Shown here: in pieces, positions 9,816 through 22,004 of the stretch
Layout: the number at the start of each line of letters is the position of its first letter
Numbering within the stretch: the stretch's first letter is position 1
Source: Labyrinthula sp. Ha
Taxonomy: Eukaryota > Sar > Bigyra > Labyrinthulida > Labyrinthulaceae
Reading direction: 5' to 3'
DNA length: 64,000 bases
NCBI GenBank assembly: GCA_015227615.1
Contig: JAALGZ010000013.1
Location: 558,001-622,000, forward strand
Notes under the pieces: model-generated
Told to the model about the DNA's origin: nothing
Seen by the model: only the letters and a program-made list of their open reading frames with translations
Databases searched by the model: none
Made by a program: the position numbers and the translations under genes

Positions 9816-10754
9816 GGTTTTGCAGTTTATTATATTACACATCACTATCGGTAAAATACTAACGTAAATTAACCACTAGCTCACGGTATCAAGCATTTAT
9901 TTAGCAGATAAATTAATAAATAAACTTACCGTTACTTTATTGTTAGTTAACGTACTTGTATTAGTAATTCAACAATTGGCTTTATTTTGGGAAATTTTAG
10001 ATTTATATATATTAAAAGATTGTACCGTTTTTTGAAATGGGTTCCCAGTTTGCAGTTTTCATTTGTTATAATTTGGAATGAAATTGTAAAAATTGGAATA
10101 ATTTTGGAATTATAATGTGATGTTTTACAATGGTGAGTTACTGTATTGATATATTTCAGTACTAAGTGAGGAATATTTCATGAATCTATATAAGTCAATA
10201 GTTAGATATAGATAATTTCTGGCTATTCTCATCGAGAGTTCATGAGAATATTTAGCTTGGGGAGTAGGCTTTGGGCTGTGTTATCAGCTGAAACCACTGT
10301 CTTTCCTTCATATGGTATTTTTAAGGTTATCTCTAGGCATCGCTATCTTTTGCAATGGAACGTTAACTACAGATAAGTTAACCCTGGTAAAGTTACTCGT
10401 AACTACAATTCGGGTTTTCCTCTTTAACGATTCTTGCGCGTTAGTTATGTGTTCGAACGTTAGTTTATTATTAGTTTTTACAATTTTGGGAAATTTAAAA
10501 TTTTCAAACAGGAACCAAGTAAACTTTGAAGAATAACTTGTTGAGAAATGGAAAGATGAACCTAGTGGGGTAGGAAATTTAAAGTGTTCTCCTATTAATA
10601 ATCTAGATTTTAATCGTGGAAAATATTTTCTTGCTCATTCTTTAACGTGAAACAGTTGTTAGGGTACCCTTAGAATTAAGAACTCAAAAACAAGATCAAA
10701 CACAAACCAATTTAAAAGAAACTGTGTTTAACGCATAACGCTATACTCTAATCT
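9816..10754. other. Intergenic, no gene seen
   Basis: AT-rich sequence between the 290-aa gene and the hAT remnant. Homology to the right arm fades near 9815, the point where the right arm is interrupted by a MULE. A 74-codon open frame at 10312-10536 has no recognisable features. Confidence 0.4.
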
Positions 10755-11450
10755 TCAATGAGCTTCCTCCAATTTCTTAAGTTCAGTACGGATCGTGAAC
10801 GTCTCGTAGGTTATCAGCTTTTCCCTCATGGGCTTTCTTCTAGCATGAGAGAGAACTCTCTCAATGCTGACAGATCTAGATTTTGCAGCTACAACATCTC
10901 TACTAACCTGCCTGAGCTTGGGGAAAGTATTTTCCTGTTCCTTCCGTCATTTTGGTATAGTCACAGAATGTGACAGCCCGGGCACCCGTAAAAGGCTATG
11001 CAATTCATCTTCATCACTTCCTTCAGGTTCAATGCCTGTTTAAAATAAGGTTGTCAGTTCGAAGTCTTTTTTTGGGGGACCGTCTTGTAGGTTGGAAGCC
11101 CTTCTGTCTTACAAGGACGACATAACCGAGCCAAAGCACTTTCATGCGTGGTGTGTGACTTGAACCCACAAGACCAACCTCCCCTCAGTATGTTTTCCTG
11201 TCATGGCACTGAAAATCTAAACTAGTATTACTCTACGGAGCCAACCATTCAAAGTTAAATATCTTACCCATAAGGCCTTGCTGACTTGGGGCCGAAGTCA
11301 TCTGTTTCAGGTTCTGTTTCAATTTCATTTGAACTCTCCAATATGGTAACGCAACTCATTTTTGAACAAAAAATATTCACCGAAGTGTTAAAGTTTTCAT
11401 CTCCAGGGACAAAAGATAGTGCTGCTTGTCGATCTAGTGCTTGTGACAAT
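10755..11450 (-). mobile_element. hAT transposase remnant
   Basis: On the minus strand, 10945-10755 encodes a stretch with FPKLRQVSRDVV, then SVSIERVLSHARRKPMRE, ending about 20 residues later. This is the C-terminal dimerisation region of hAT transposases (pattern F-P-x-L-x-x-x-A-R-D-V, S-x-x-x-E-R-x-F-S). The sequence up to about 11450 has a higher GC content than its surroundings and a further 61-codon open piece, probably the same element. The N-terminal BED finger and the main catalytic part were not recognised, so the element is a fragment. It may be a distant relative of whatever mobilised the hAT-like MITEs elsewhere in the window. Confidence 0.55.
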
Positions 11451-12439
11451 AGCTTAATACTAGTAAATATTGCTAAAAATTAAAGTTTTCGGTCTGTATA
11501 TTTTACTACAGCGCTATTGGACATATCCAAGGGTTTCTAGAGAAGGATTACAACCCAAGATTTTCTTTCTTAACTTGACACAGTTCATTTTTATTTCATC
11601 AGTCAAAGTTTAAAGCTTTTGTTCTACATTTTTCATTGGTATATTATAAGAACTACTTGGTTGCTTAAGTTTTCCTACATCTGATTCTCAATTTATAACA
11701 CTTAGTTGACCTTAATCTTTCTGTTTCAACATCTTGAAAGCAGTTTCCGCAACCTTGCACACATGATGTTATTTTTTATGACTCTCCCCCTGAATTCAAA
11801 TAAATTTATTCCTTTCCAGCAGTGTATAAAACTAGATCTATCTCCGCACTTATGCTCACTGAAATACTTCCAATGCTTGTGTAAATCTGTTTCTTTCCAT
11901 GAGCACGAGAATAAAGTTGATATCAAATAACTCCTTATTTTGATCCATGGTATTCCTTCAAGATTGTTACTACTTTAGATACCCACTCCCCCAATCTTTG
12001 CAGGGCTATCTGCAGATACGAAAATCTCTTGATAGTTTCTTAATCTCTGTTGGTTTTATTGGGTTTAGGGTAATATGGTATTGAGTTTATTGTAGTACAA
12101 GAGAAATATTAAAATATCAAAAAGTAGAAAAAAATTTAAATAACTTTGACTTAGAGTCAAAATATATAAGTACCACGGTTAATACGTTAGATTTCCACCT
12201 TTGAAATATATCAAATAATGTTTCATGAAACTAAGACAAAATTGTTCAACTTATTAAAATAAAAATATCACAGTTTTGTCTTTAATCCGACATAAAAACC
12301 ACCACAATGCGACTTTTTTCAAAAACTAAAAACTTAGATCTTTCTTAATTGGTATCGGTCTTCTCCATGCCAATTATATGTGTTCTTAAGTATTTCATCA
12401 TATGTAAAAATTAAGAAATCATGTATTTTTATATAGTTA
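11451..12439. other. Intergenic, no gene seen
   Basis: AT-rich sequence with two overlapping open frames on opposite strands at 11706-11930. Neither shows a known motif. This stretch has no clear counterpart in the right arm. Confidence 0.35.
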
Positions 12440-14590
12440 TTTGCAATAATGTGGCAGAGATCTGTATAATTAAAACCAATGAAAACTTAAAAGTTTATTT
12501 TCTTCTTCTATAAATTACTGTAAATTAATCTTAGACTAGATTAGAGTCAAAGTTCTTGATGTTTGACCTATTAGAAGTTCAGTCTTGGCTATTTTAAAGT
12601 TTAGTTTGCAGTCAAGTTAAATTAAGCCAAATAACTATTGTTGAGATTTATAATGAAATTCTTTGAGTTTCTTCAAATAAAACTCGGAGATATTATGAAT
12701 CATCCATACACCTAGGTAAGTACCATTTTCAGGATGTTTTGTTACGTTGTATCATTCTTTCAGGAATATTTGAAACATGAAGGTGACTTTTTCAGAGCTT
12801 CTGAGATCTTGGTAATAGGATACATTGTTAGGAAGTCTATACAAAATACTATAACACTCAAAAAAAGTAGCTAATAGATCTAAATTCACCCGTTATTTCG
12901 ACTGGTGAGGTCTATTCAGGTTCTAGACGAGTATTTCTCGAGGTATCACACGGATTAAAGTTGATAAAACAGCATTTTAGCCCAATATCGACATTTCTTA
13001 CAAAACTTAAAATTTTTTCTAAAAAAAAAAATTAAAGGTTACAGGTTGCGTTTTTTAGTTTTTGAGGGATCTCTAGTATAAAAATTTAGGGGATTATAGC
13101 AAGACTGAGTGATTTCATGTTTTCAGATGTGCAGATTTTCAACATTAGACTTTTCTGAGTGAAGTTTAGCTCAGTTACAGTTAACCAGTAAAGAAAAATC
13201 CTGAGAATTGGTTTCAAAAGTTAGATATGGTGAATACTTAGGGTCTGAGAAGAATCAGATCATCTATAGAGTTGTTTTTCGTGATGTTAAGTATGAATCT
13301 GCATTTTCTTAGAGATCTGTAAACTGAGTGAAAAAGACCCTTAAAACTAGACTTTTTTAGAGTTTAAAGTAATCATTAAATACCTTGACAAAATACCTGA
13401 TTGGAAAGCTTTTTTTTAATGCAAAACACATTGCGGGTGATAACATTGTATTTGAGGAAGATTTCGTGACAAAAACTAGCAAATACTATATGCGTTATTT
13501 TCAGAAATCGTATTTTTTTATACTTTATATTGTTTTAATCCTATAAATTTTACTGTTAGCATGTCTTAGGTTCAGTTTTTAATATTGTTTCTGCTTTATA
13601 GAAGAGTTGAAAAGATATTGTTGATTATATGGCCATTATACTGCATTTCTCAAAAGATCGCTGATAAAATTTTAACCACACTGCAATAACAAAAAGAATA
13701 AAACACTATTATTTACTAATAGTCCTAACTTGAATACAAGGTCTAACCTCGTCCGTTTACAGAGGTAGAACAACCTTTTTCTTCATTGTTTTCTGATCGA
13801 TACGAAATGGATGTGCCATATTTTGGTGATATTTTGCGTTCAACATATATTTATTCTTTTCATATCCTATATTGTCTTAGATAGCTTAAAATACATTTAA
13901 AAGGTATTTCTAAAACCATGTTTTATTTTTTATAGGTCAAAAAATGCATTGAGAAATGCGCTTTGCAAAAATGTAGCATTTTTCTAAAATACAGGATGGC
14001 GTGAAAAGAACAAAATAGAAAAGTATATCCCAATTCTCAAATATAACAAATTTAAAGACCAGTTATTAACAGTAGTTTTGAAAAAAAGTCCTATTATTTC
14101 CAATAGTGCTTTATATAAAAATTCAGTGAGATACAAGAGAAATAAAAACATGGCTTCAAAATTAGATATATTTCGGAAATATAATAATACGTTCTTTAAG
14201 CTTAGTATACCTCAGTAAAAGAAATAAAAAAAATATAATTTAATTTATAATAATATTTAAAATATATTAAGTTTTATCTAGTTTAGAAAGATGAAGTATA
14301 GACTAGGAGAAATAAATATTTCTCTGGTATATATTGATTAGTGAAGTTTTGTCTTGATTTATGGATATTAAAGCGTACACAACTCATGATTAGCTTCATA
14401 GATAGCCAAACTATTTTTATGGGTGCTTTGAAAATTAAAGCATTTTCCCAACGATGTGCTATGTTTTTTTGGAAACAAGTTTGAATGAGGATAGGTGCAT
14501 TTCTATATGAAGTATTTTGCTAAACTTTAGCTCTCGTGAACAATACATAATATGTTTTCAGAAAGTTAAAATTAGCTTAAATAATTCATA
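12440..14590 (+). repeat. Left copy of diverged 2.1-kb inverted non-coding repeat
   Basis: Over more than 2 kb this matches, in reverse complement, the region 42390-44520, with many small indels and substitutions. Easily aligned anchors include the words around 12580 (AGTCTTGGCTATTTTAAAGT against 44385), 14000-14045 (CCCAATTCTCAAATATAA against 42930) and 14300-14345. No long open frame is present in either copy, and no transposase or RNA motif was recognised. Its position is collinear (inverted) with the duplicated 290-aa and LRR copies, so it is part of the same duplication or an older element carried by it. Confidence 0.8.
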
Positions 14591-15097
14591 TATTAATTTT
14601 ACTTAAAATTCCTTGCAGATACGTTTCCGAATATATATCTAACTTTCAATGAAACAAACTTGGAGCCAGGTTAGAGGCGTTTCATTGTCTGTAGTCATCA
14701 TCCGTTTCGCTGTTGCTAAAGCATCACTGTATATTGCTCTTAACATTTTCAAAATCAATTAAATGTTAAATAAATATAGATTTCAAATAAGGAGATTTCA
14801 AACAATGTAAAATATTTATCCTAATTCGTAGCTCTTGCTTAGGTATGTTCCATTGTGCAAGGTTTATCCCAATTTAACGGAATTATTACGGAATTTTATT
14901 AAGAAATGACAGAATGATTAAATTATAAATCTTATCAATAATCAAGCCCATCAATAACTCAATTGATTTTTGCCATGTAATGTAACTTATTCTTGAAATT
15001 TCTGATAAACACAAGAAATAACACAAGTTGTTTCTGAGACTGAGCTTATCGCAACTTAGCGCGTCCAGGGGTTCCTATATCACGAGTTCACGAAAAA

Positions 15098-18000
15098 TGA
15101 GAGTCAAAGTAATGTCATTCAATATTGGAAGTCTTATTCAATATAAACTCTATGCAATAGTAAAACTTGTAAATGAACATCCGTCCCTCCTGATCTTACT
15201 TCAATAAGTTCGACAGAAGGACATTTAAAAGCTTGAAAAACCAAGCGAAAATGTCAGTCAGAATGGAAAATGAAAGCGGGCTGTTTCATAGACCGGCTCC
15301 GGCTCCATTGATATAGCAATTCATCTACCAGGAACTCATTTTGAATGTAACTGAAACCTACAGAATGAGCGACAGGGTCCTACATTTTAAGACCAGGTCA
15401 AGTAACAGCAAAAATATTTTAGTAAACGTGTAAGCACCTCACAGTGAACTACCAACCCGGTAATACGAAAAATACTTAGAAACGTGACATGAAAAAATAA
15501 CGAAGAAAATGAACAAGAATAGGTCAATAGTTATTGGATGCGATTGGGATGTTCAGATTAAAAGAAAATAGAAATATACCAACAACAAGTATGGATTCTC
15601 GTCAAGAAGCAACAGGAATAAAAAATGTTAAAAGAGGCTCTGCTTCAAAGTATAATAGACTTAGTTAATCACAGGTCCAAGGCAACGGAGAAAGGATCCG
15701 GAAGACAAAAAACCTTCAAACCATGGAATAAGCAGATAAGATCATCAGAAATAGATTTCTTTGTCACCAACAAACCCACAGCAGTCGCATCCTTCAAAGT
15801 AAGCAAAGAAAACCAGTAAAGACATCTGGCAGCATGAACCAAAGGAACACATGGAAATACAAATCTTGATTAATATCATACACCACAACAGCAAAGTTAA
15901 AAGAACAGAGAACAGGATGTATCTACCTTTTTAAAAATGTAAAGTGAGCAGTTTGACGAAGCTCTCCAACGTAAATTGCAGAATGCTTATCTTCAAACCG
16001 AAGGGGTGGATTAAATCCAACTCATAAAGTAACAAAGGAAGTAGGAGAAGAACTGGTCCCTTCAAAAAATATAAATTCTTCCTCCGAAAAAAATCCCTTA
16101 CGACTCTTAAAACCACCAAAATAAGATGATAAAAGTGGAGCACAGTTTCAGCAGAAGAATAGCAATGATATCCAACTAAATCATGAATATTGCAATTGTA
16201 GACACGAATACTACAATTATAGACAGGAACATATACTTCGACGAAATATGTACATCAATTGACAAAAAATCTACACCAAAAACTCTCGTCAAGTATATAG
16301 AATAGTGAAAATTCTCCAGAAAAAGAAATGTAAAATTGAGACAACAACTAAAAACGGACAAGGTAATACCTTACCAGAGGAAAAGATACCGAGAATATTA
16401 CGGAACATATTCCTGTGACTCAAAAATATTCAACTAAGCAACCAGAGAATATTACTGCAGATGAAATACAATATTACAACAGACAACTCAATAGAAATAT
16501 ACAAACCGTTTCCACAACTTTATGCAATGCTCCAAGTAAAGAATAAACCACCAACACCCTTATAATAAGCAAGAACAGCAAATCCATTGAAGGTGATGAT
16601 GTAGTAAACAAAATTCTAAGATATTCCGTTAAATTCTAAAAATGTCTAATAAAAATCATCCAAAGGTTTTTTTAGAGAAGTAAAAGGCAAAGAAAACTAA
16701 GGGACACATTCTCCCAAGGAAACTAATATTTTCGTACAAAATAAAGCATATAAACAAAACCCTTTATCCTACAGGTCAATAATGCAGCTGCAATCATTCT
16801 TTAAGGTGTTGAAAAAAAAGTCAATAACCGAATAGAGAACATAGTTGTAAAAATATATTCGTATCTGCCAGGCTTTCGTAAACATTGTGCAATAATTCAT
16901 AAGATCGAGATAATGAAGTGAATAATTACTAAAAGTGTAGCTGAGAATTTTGGGCTACAGGTGCTTTTTATCGACTTCAAAAAGCTTCGACTTAGTTTCA
17001 CATAGATTTATCCGTATCTAACTCAGAGAACATGGTGTACTTAAATCATTAATAAAAAAAGATTATGTACCTCTATAGCTTGGAAAAAAGTTAAAGTAAT
17101 GGAAGGAGATAAAGAATCCAAAATAACAAGAATTCGAAAATGAGCCATACAGGGTGACAGCTTATCCCCAACTCTCCTTACTCGGACACTGGGCAGCATT
17201 ATATATCCCCTAAAAGATAATACAGGTGAAAAAGTAAATTTAGGAAATAAATAAATACAACTCACGGCTTTTCAGACGATATACCTTCGTTTGTTAAAGA
17301 CGACTATCAATTAATAGATCTTATTCAAAAACTTGCAAAAATTGAACACATCGCTTGTCTGGGCATAAATATTAACAAAGCGAAGATCATAAGCATGGAG
17401 AAAGTACCTTAAACACAAGGAAAAACACCTGAGACTTTATTCAATAAACTTTTGTGGAAGTTTCATTGTGAAAGATGCAATCACTTTTTCCAAACGGCAA
17501 GATGCTTGAGCTTTCACCGTGGTCCTAGATACTGTGATTGAACAAAAGACCATCCAAGAACGAAAAGCCTTACAGTTTCACAGGCAGAGGGTATATTGAC
17601 CAGTTTACTCAGGAAGCAAGTTCCAAATATCGAAGTAGATGGCAAAACAATACAAGGAACAACTAAGAGGACATATCTGGGAGCAGTTTTCAACATTTCC
17701 AGACTGGATGAAGAAACAGTCTTGGAAAAGATAACGATGGCAAAAAGTTACCTGAAGCAGTTGATCTACCTTCTAAAGTCGACCAGCTTGAATAAGAAAG
17801 CCAAAAAGAGGATCTTCTTGTCACTAGCACTTGCACTTATACTTTATAAATACCAGAACAGGAAGATCACCGATACCATCAAGATGAAACTCAACGAACT
17901 TTCTAAAAATTAAAAAGAAATAGATAACCTGGAGAATACGAACTTCAACTCGCAGGATGGAGATAAAAAAATCTGTGAACTTGCAGAACAAAGAATCCAA

Positions 18001-18520
18001 ACCATCAGTGAACAAGAAACCGTTCATGCACAACTAAACCCAGCATAAGAAACAATTACTCTGGAACCTGGAAGACCGCAATATCTAAGTAAAACAATAA
18101 CTCTTGAATAACATGAAGAATCGTTTCCACCCGACCACGAAGTTCGACTTTCACGAAATCCCAAACATAATCTGGAAAAAATAGCTGAGAACCTTCCGCT
18201 CATTTACACACAGGGCTGTGAACCATTGATATCTTCCCCATCCCATCTCACTACCCCACATAAAATAATTGATCGATCCTCTCAACTAACCTTGAACATC
18301 ATGGACTGGTTAAAAGTCTTTGTACTATTAAGAAAAGCACCAAGCAGCAGGAAAGAGAGGAACAAGACATAATTGTAGCCAGAGAAGCCATTCCAGCACC
18401 AACCTGGAACCGTTGCAACCATGTAATATATGAGATTCTAGAGCCTGAAAAAAATATGGAAAAACTGGTAGCATGGAAATCGCTTGGATCATAAAGTATG
18501 GGTCAAATCCTGTTAGAACC
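15098..18520 (+). mobile_element. Decayed non-LTR retrotransposon (LINE), ORF2-type
   Basis: Starting at an ATG at 15098 the translation reads MRVKVMSFNIGSL, an APE-type endonuclease start. Next come VNVxAPHS-like (about 15425), a G-D-x-x-like segment (about 15535) and SSEIDFFVTNKP (15738), the usual end of the endonuclease. The reverse transcriptase follows: LFIDFKKA at about 16966 (the F-x-D-F-x-K-A box), a degraded catalytic box near 17275, and the post-RT stretch TYLGAVF...LKQLIYLLKS (17670-17780), typical of CR1/I/Jockey-like LINEs. The frame is interrupted many times, so the copy is dead. The 3' end is uncertain; nothing recognisable remains beyond about 18.5-18.9 kb. No target-site duplication or poly(A) tail was identified. 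It adds sequence to the left half only. Confidence 0.82.
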
Positions 18521-19215
18521 TGCAAAACAAGCCACTACTGGATAAGGAAAAATAACCTAAACGTCAATAAACTGAGTATACATACCCCGTTCGGTTCATA
18601 ATCACCCTTCTAAAGCTTGCATGTAGATAGGAGAATGTTAAGAAAAAACTATGTAGCTGGAAACACAAATCTTGGTCAAATATTACTGAGGAACATCCAA
18701 TAGAACATCAAGAAGCATCTGGAACTATATCATGCTGCACTTGGACCACCGGATCATTCGAACTGGCATCTTTTGATATTTCCAGTTGTGATTATTGTTT
18801 TCTTCAATTCTGGATTGTATTTTGGAAAATCAGACATAAGATTCAAGATGTTATTGGAACAAGAGCAATCCTGCCGCTCAAAAAACACCTGCCGATGGAA
18901 ATAAGGTAATTTAAATATTAGTTTAATTGTAGATAGTATGGGAAAGACCATGAACTCTTGCTGAGTTAGGTTATTGTACTCAATTGTCGTTGTCATAGAA
19001 TTCCTTTGAAGCTAATATAATCTAAGATATATAGTTAAGCTATTGCCTCTCTCTCATGAACAGTAGTATTAATAATCACCAGATGACATTACCACAGTAT
19101 TTATGTGCCCAAGTCTTAGACGACAAACAGACCCTGAAGTAAACATAAAATACCTGCAGTTTCATACAACATCCCGTTCAAACCTCCATTATTTCCTACA
19201 TTTGTAGAATGTAAT
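18521..19215. other. Intergenic, possible LINE tail
   Basis: Up to about 18.9 kb this may be the rest of the LINE, but no motif confirms it. The following 300 bp upstream of the GTPase gene must hold its promoter; no box recognised. Confidence 0.35.
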
Positions 19216-20081
19216 ATGAAAAAGGAAATAAATAGAGAAGAGAGTGCTAACGAGTTCAATATAGTTGTTTTTGGTAAGTACTTCACATTACCTACCAAAC
19301 TATCCGAGCAGAGAATACATATTCGGTGGTAGTTATTAAATACTAAACTTATAGGAGACAGGGATACTGGAAAAGTAAATCAAAACAATTTATTATTTAC
19401 AGACCTCCATGCTTGTTAAATTCCTTGAACTTGACGATGTCAAAGTAATGAAGGAAACGTACCTGCCTCACCGTGCGTGTTTTCTATATTTTCATGTCAT
19501 AGAGTTGCCAAAAGATATGTGTAATGTAAAGCTCATTTTACCCAAACAAAAAGAAGCAAAATTTACTTTAATAGATTTTACATGTATCTCTCCTTCCTGT
19601 TTCCCTGTTAGGTAATCTGGAACTTTCAAATTTTAATGGTTTCCTGTTTCCTAAGGCTGACGGTAAATGATAGAAATGTTCACATATAGGTTATATATTC
19701 TGCTATTCTATGGATTCAAAAGAATCACTCGAAATACTAGAAAGTACTTTATTGACTCATCGTCATATTATATCCAAAGAAAAAACTTTCATGACTCCGC
19801 CATTTATTCTTGTTGGTACGAAGTTTGATCTTGCTGTCAAGGCTCCAGAACTTGCTGACCAACTGCAAATTAGAGCACGGGAACTTTGTCATCAGTTTGG
19901 AGGAACAAAAAGCTTAGCTGTTTCCGCTTTTAGTGACGACAGTGTCGATCAGGTGTTTCAAACTTTATTCAGTGCTCTTGTAGATGCTAAAATTTATAAC
20001 GAATCAAAGCAAAAACCTTCACAGAGAAAGAGAACACGTTCCTGTTTTCCTAAATTATGCATATATCACCATAAAGGATAA
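19216..20081 (+). CDS. Divergent Ras-like small GTPase, five exons
   Basis: Exons at 19216-19273, 19355-19374, 19403-19583, 19612-19662 and 19690-20081, separated by introns of 81, 28, 28 and 27 nt (all GT...AG). Splicing gives a 233-aa protein with a Ras fold order: beta-1 plus P-loop VVFGDRDTGKTS (residues 20-27 GDRDTGKT), beta-3 KFTLIDFTC, ADGYIFCYSMDSKESLEIL, the base-recognition loop ILVGTKFDL, and LAVSAFSDDSVDQVFQTL. The spacing between motifs equals that in Ras. Odd points: the D-x-x-G box reads DFTC, so the glycine and the catalytic Gln are missing, and N-K-x-D reads TKFD. Nucleotide binding is plausible but hydrolysis by the normal mechanism is doubtful. The C-terminus is basic with two Cys but no CaaX. 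Exon calls rest on frame, motifs and intron length. Confidence 0.8.
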
Positions 20082-20238
20082 AAAAATTGTTTAACTCTTT
20101 AGTTTTATATTTTATTCCTTAACGAGATATTTTTAAAAATTTTACTCTTTTGTAAATGTATGTTTTGGACATATTGAATACAAAGAAAATATTCAGTATA
20201 AAAGAGAGAGAAGTTAACTGCAACAAAAAATAGAGTAA

Positions 20239-21135
20239 ATGTTTATTATAAGAATATCTCATAACTCAAGACCACAGCAGCTGGATAAAGCTATTGAAGA
20301 TGCTGTTCGTTTTGAATCATTTTTAAAAATACGTTTTTCTTCTCCTAGAGCAAGTACACAAGATCCAAATAATGCGAGAATAACGAACTATTTAATAAAA
20401 CTTATTTCCCAAAAAAAAAACTCTGTTAGTAAAGTTAAAGTACAATGGGCCGCAATGAAAGAAAGTCAACTTCTTTCTAACCGTCATCATCTTCTTCCAC
20501 TGTTGAAAACTGTTTATGAGCAATCAATTTTCAAAGAGAAATTTTCTGTAAGTGTCGAACATTTACATTTCTTTTTAGAAAATGAAAAAGCATCTTCTTT
20601 TAAAAAAATTCCTAAGTTCATAACTGGAAACGAACTTAATCTCTCTTATTTTAGCCTAATAACACCAAAATCAGCATTTCTTCAATCTAAACTAATTACC
20701 TTTCAAGATTTTCATACTCTTCATTTAGTAATTGACATTCAGGAAAAATTTCAACTAAAACTGTTTCATGATATTTTAATAGATGAAGATAAAAATATTC
20801 TACCAAGTCTGAAAAACTTAAAAGTGTCTGTTCTCAATATTATTCCTTCTCGACTGCAATTCCTGTTGCATTTAATGTGCAAGAGTACTTTTTCAGCTGA
20901 AAAATTTTGTCTATATCCAAGTCCAATTACATTTAATGAGCTCAAAATGAAGTTTCCTAAGCGAAGACTGAAAGATTTATTAAACATATGCTATACAGGA
21001 AAATATAATCTTAGAACAATAAATTTTGAATTTTGGGAATATTTGATTACTCGCGAGCAAAAAAGGTATTTCGCACAAATGGTCCATAACTTACCTACCA
21101 AGATTACATTAAGTTCTGCCTACATATTAACTTAA
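20239..21135 (+). CDS. Unrecognised 298-aa protein, possibly LRR-like
   Basis: A single open frame from an ATG at 20239, coding for a Lys/Leu/Phe-rich soluble protein with no signal peptide or membrane segment. Repeated L-x-L and S-L-K-N-L-K-V-S-V-L stretches are compatible with irregular leucine-rich repeats, as in the 340-aa proteins of this locus, but direct homology to them was not established by eye. Its stop TAA lies in the sequence TTAA shared with the stop of the convergent CAP gene, so the two coding regions overlap by 4 nt. It lies 157 bp downstream of the GTPase gene in the same direction. Confidence 0.6.
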   Translation: MFIIRISHNSRPQQLDKAIEDAVRFESFLKIRFSSPRASTQDPNNARITNYLIKLISQKKNSVSKVKVQWAAMKESQLLSNRHHLLPLLKTVYEQSIFKEKFSVSVEHLHFFLENEKASSFKKIPKFITGNELNLSYFSLITPKSAFLQSKLITFQDFHTLHLVIDIQEKFQLKLFHDILIDEDKNILPSLKNLKVSVLNIIPSRLQFLLHLMCKSTFSAEKFCLYPSPITFNELKMKFPKRRLKDLLNICYTGKYNLRTINFEFWEYLITREQKRYFAQMVHNLPTKITLSSAYILT

Positions 21136-22004
21136 ACAAGAAAATCCATAGATGAATATTCTTTTGTTGTAGTAGTTCCATCGCCCAGGGTAAATGTAAA
21201 CGTAACCATTATCCTACCTGTTTCATCAACACTGACTTGAGTTTTTTTCTTTATCCACTCAATTCTCTTTTTTTCATTTTTTTGCTCCTTTTCAAATTGT
21301 CTTTCTGCCATCTGTTTACTTTTTCCCATCGCCTCGTTAATGGAGTGCTCACTAATAACGAACACTAATGACGTCATTGCACCAAATTTATCGTGCATAT
21401 CATGTCCACATCCAAAATAATCCCACTTTCCAAACAGGGATAATCTATTTGTTCGATCAGGATTTCCATCGTCTATTAACAGATCTAGCACTACATCTAT
21501 AGCCTTTGTCATTCCGTACTGATGGCATTCAGCAAAACTTCCAACTTTCTCAGGCTCAGAAAACTCCTTAGGGAAGTCTTCCTGAAACTGTGTGAATAGC
21601 TCAGATGATATGTTTGCTGTTTCTTCTTTAGATCTGTTAGCTTTAATGTGTGCTAAGGCCAAATTTGACGCTGTAGTGTTCCAATCCATAGGTTCAACGC
21701 CAAGGTTCTCCTCATCGCGTATCTCTAAAAAATCTATTGCTTCGGAAACAGCATCCTTTCCTTCCTTTGTTCTTATCTGCATATATTCTTCTATTTTATA
21801 CGTATCTTCGTTTATAAATTTGTTCATTCTCTCTTCAAGAAAAGGTACAATACGACCTAGAAGTTAACTTAAAGGGGATCAGTTACCAGGGTCAGTACGG
21901 ACTACATTTACTAAATGAAAAACACGTCCTATGAAAGATTCAGTAGGTTTTGGTGCGTCTTCATCTGGTTCTGCATAGATGGAGTTGTTTTCAAAGTCTT
22001 CCAT
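21132..22004 (-). CDS. CAP/SCP-domain protein, two exons
   Basis: Exons 22004-21887 and 21856-21132 flank a 30-nt intron (21857-21886, GTAACT...CTAG); joined they give 280 aa. The join reads LVNVVRTDPGRIVPFLEERMNKF, the usual first helix of CAP (CRISP/antigen 5/PR-1) domains. Later parts fit as well: LALAHIKANRS, then LLIDDGNPDRTNRLSLF, FGCGHDMHDKFGAMTSLVFV, the GHR-like and G-x-G-x-H...F-G-x-M core. The conserved GHR reads TNR. Unlike most CAP proteins it has no signal peptide; the N-terminus is acidic, suggesting a cytosolic form. A Lys/Glu-rich linker and a short beta-like tail follow the domain. The second exon also has an internal ATG at 21827, but the upstream exon supplies essential domain sequence. 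Confidence 0.75.

Noticed and set aside
11150-11172. tRNA-like GGTTCAAGTCAC (minus strand)
   Set aside because: No D-arm, anticodon arm or acceptor pairing could be built around it; it probably belongs to the hAT remnant.
21369-21376. Another TGACGTCA
   Set aside because: It lies inside the CAP coding exon and lacks the companion motifs of the four locus blocks.
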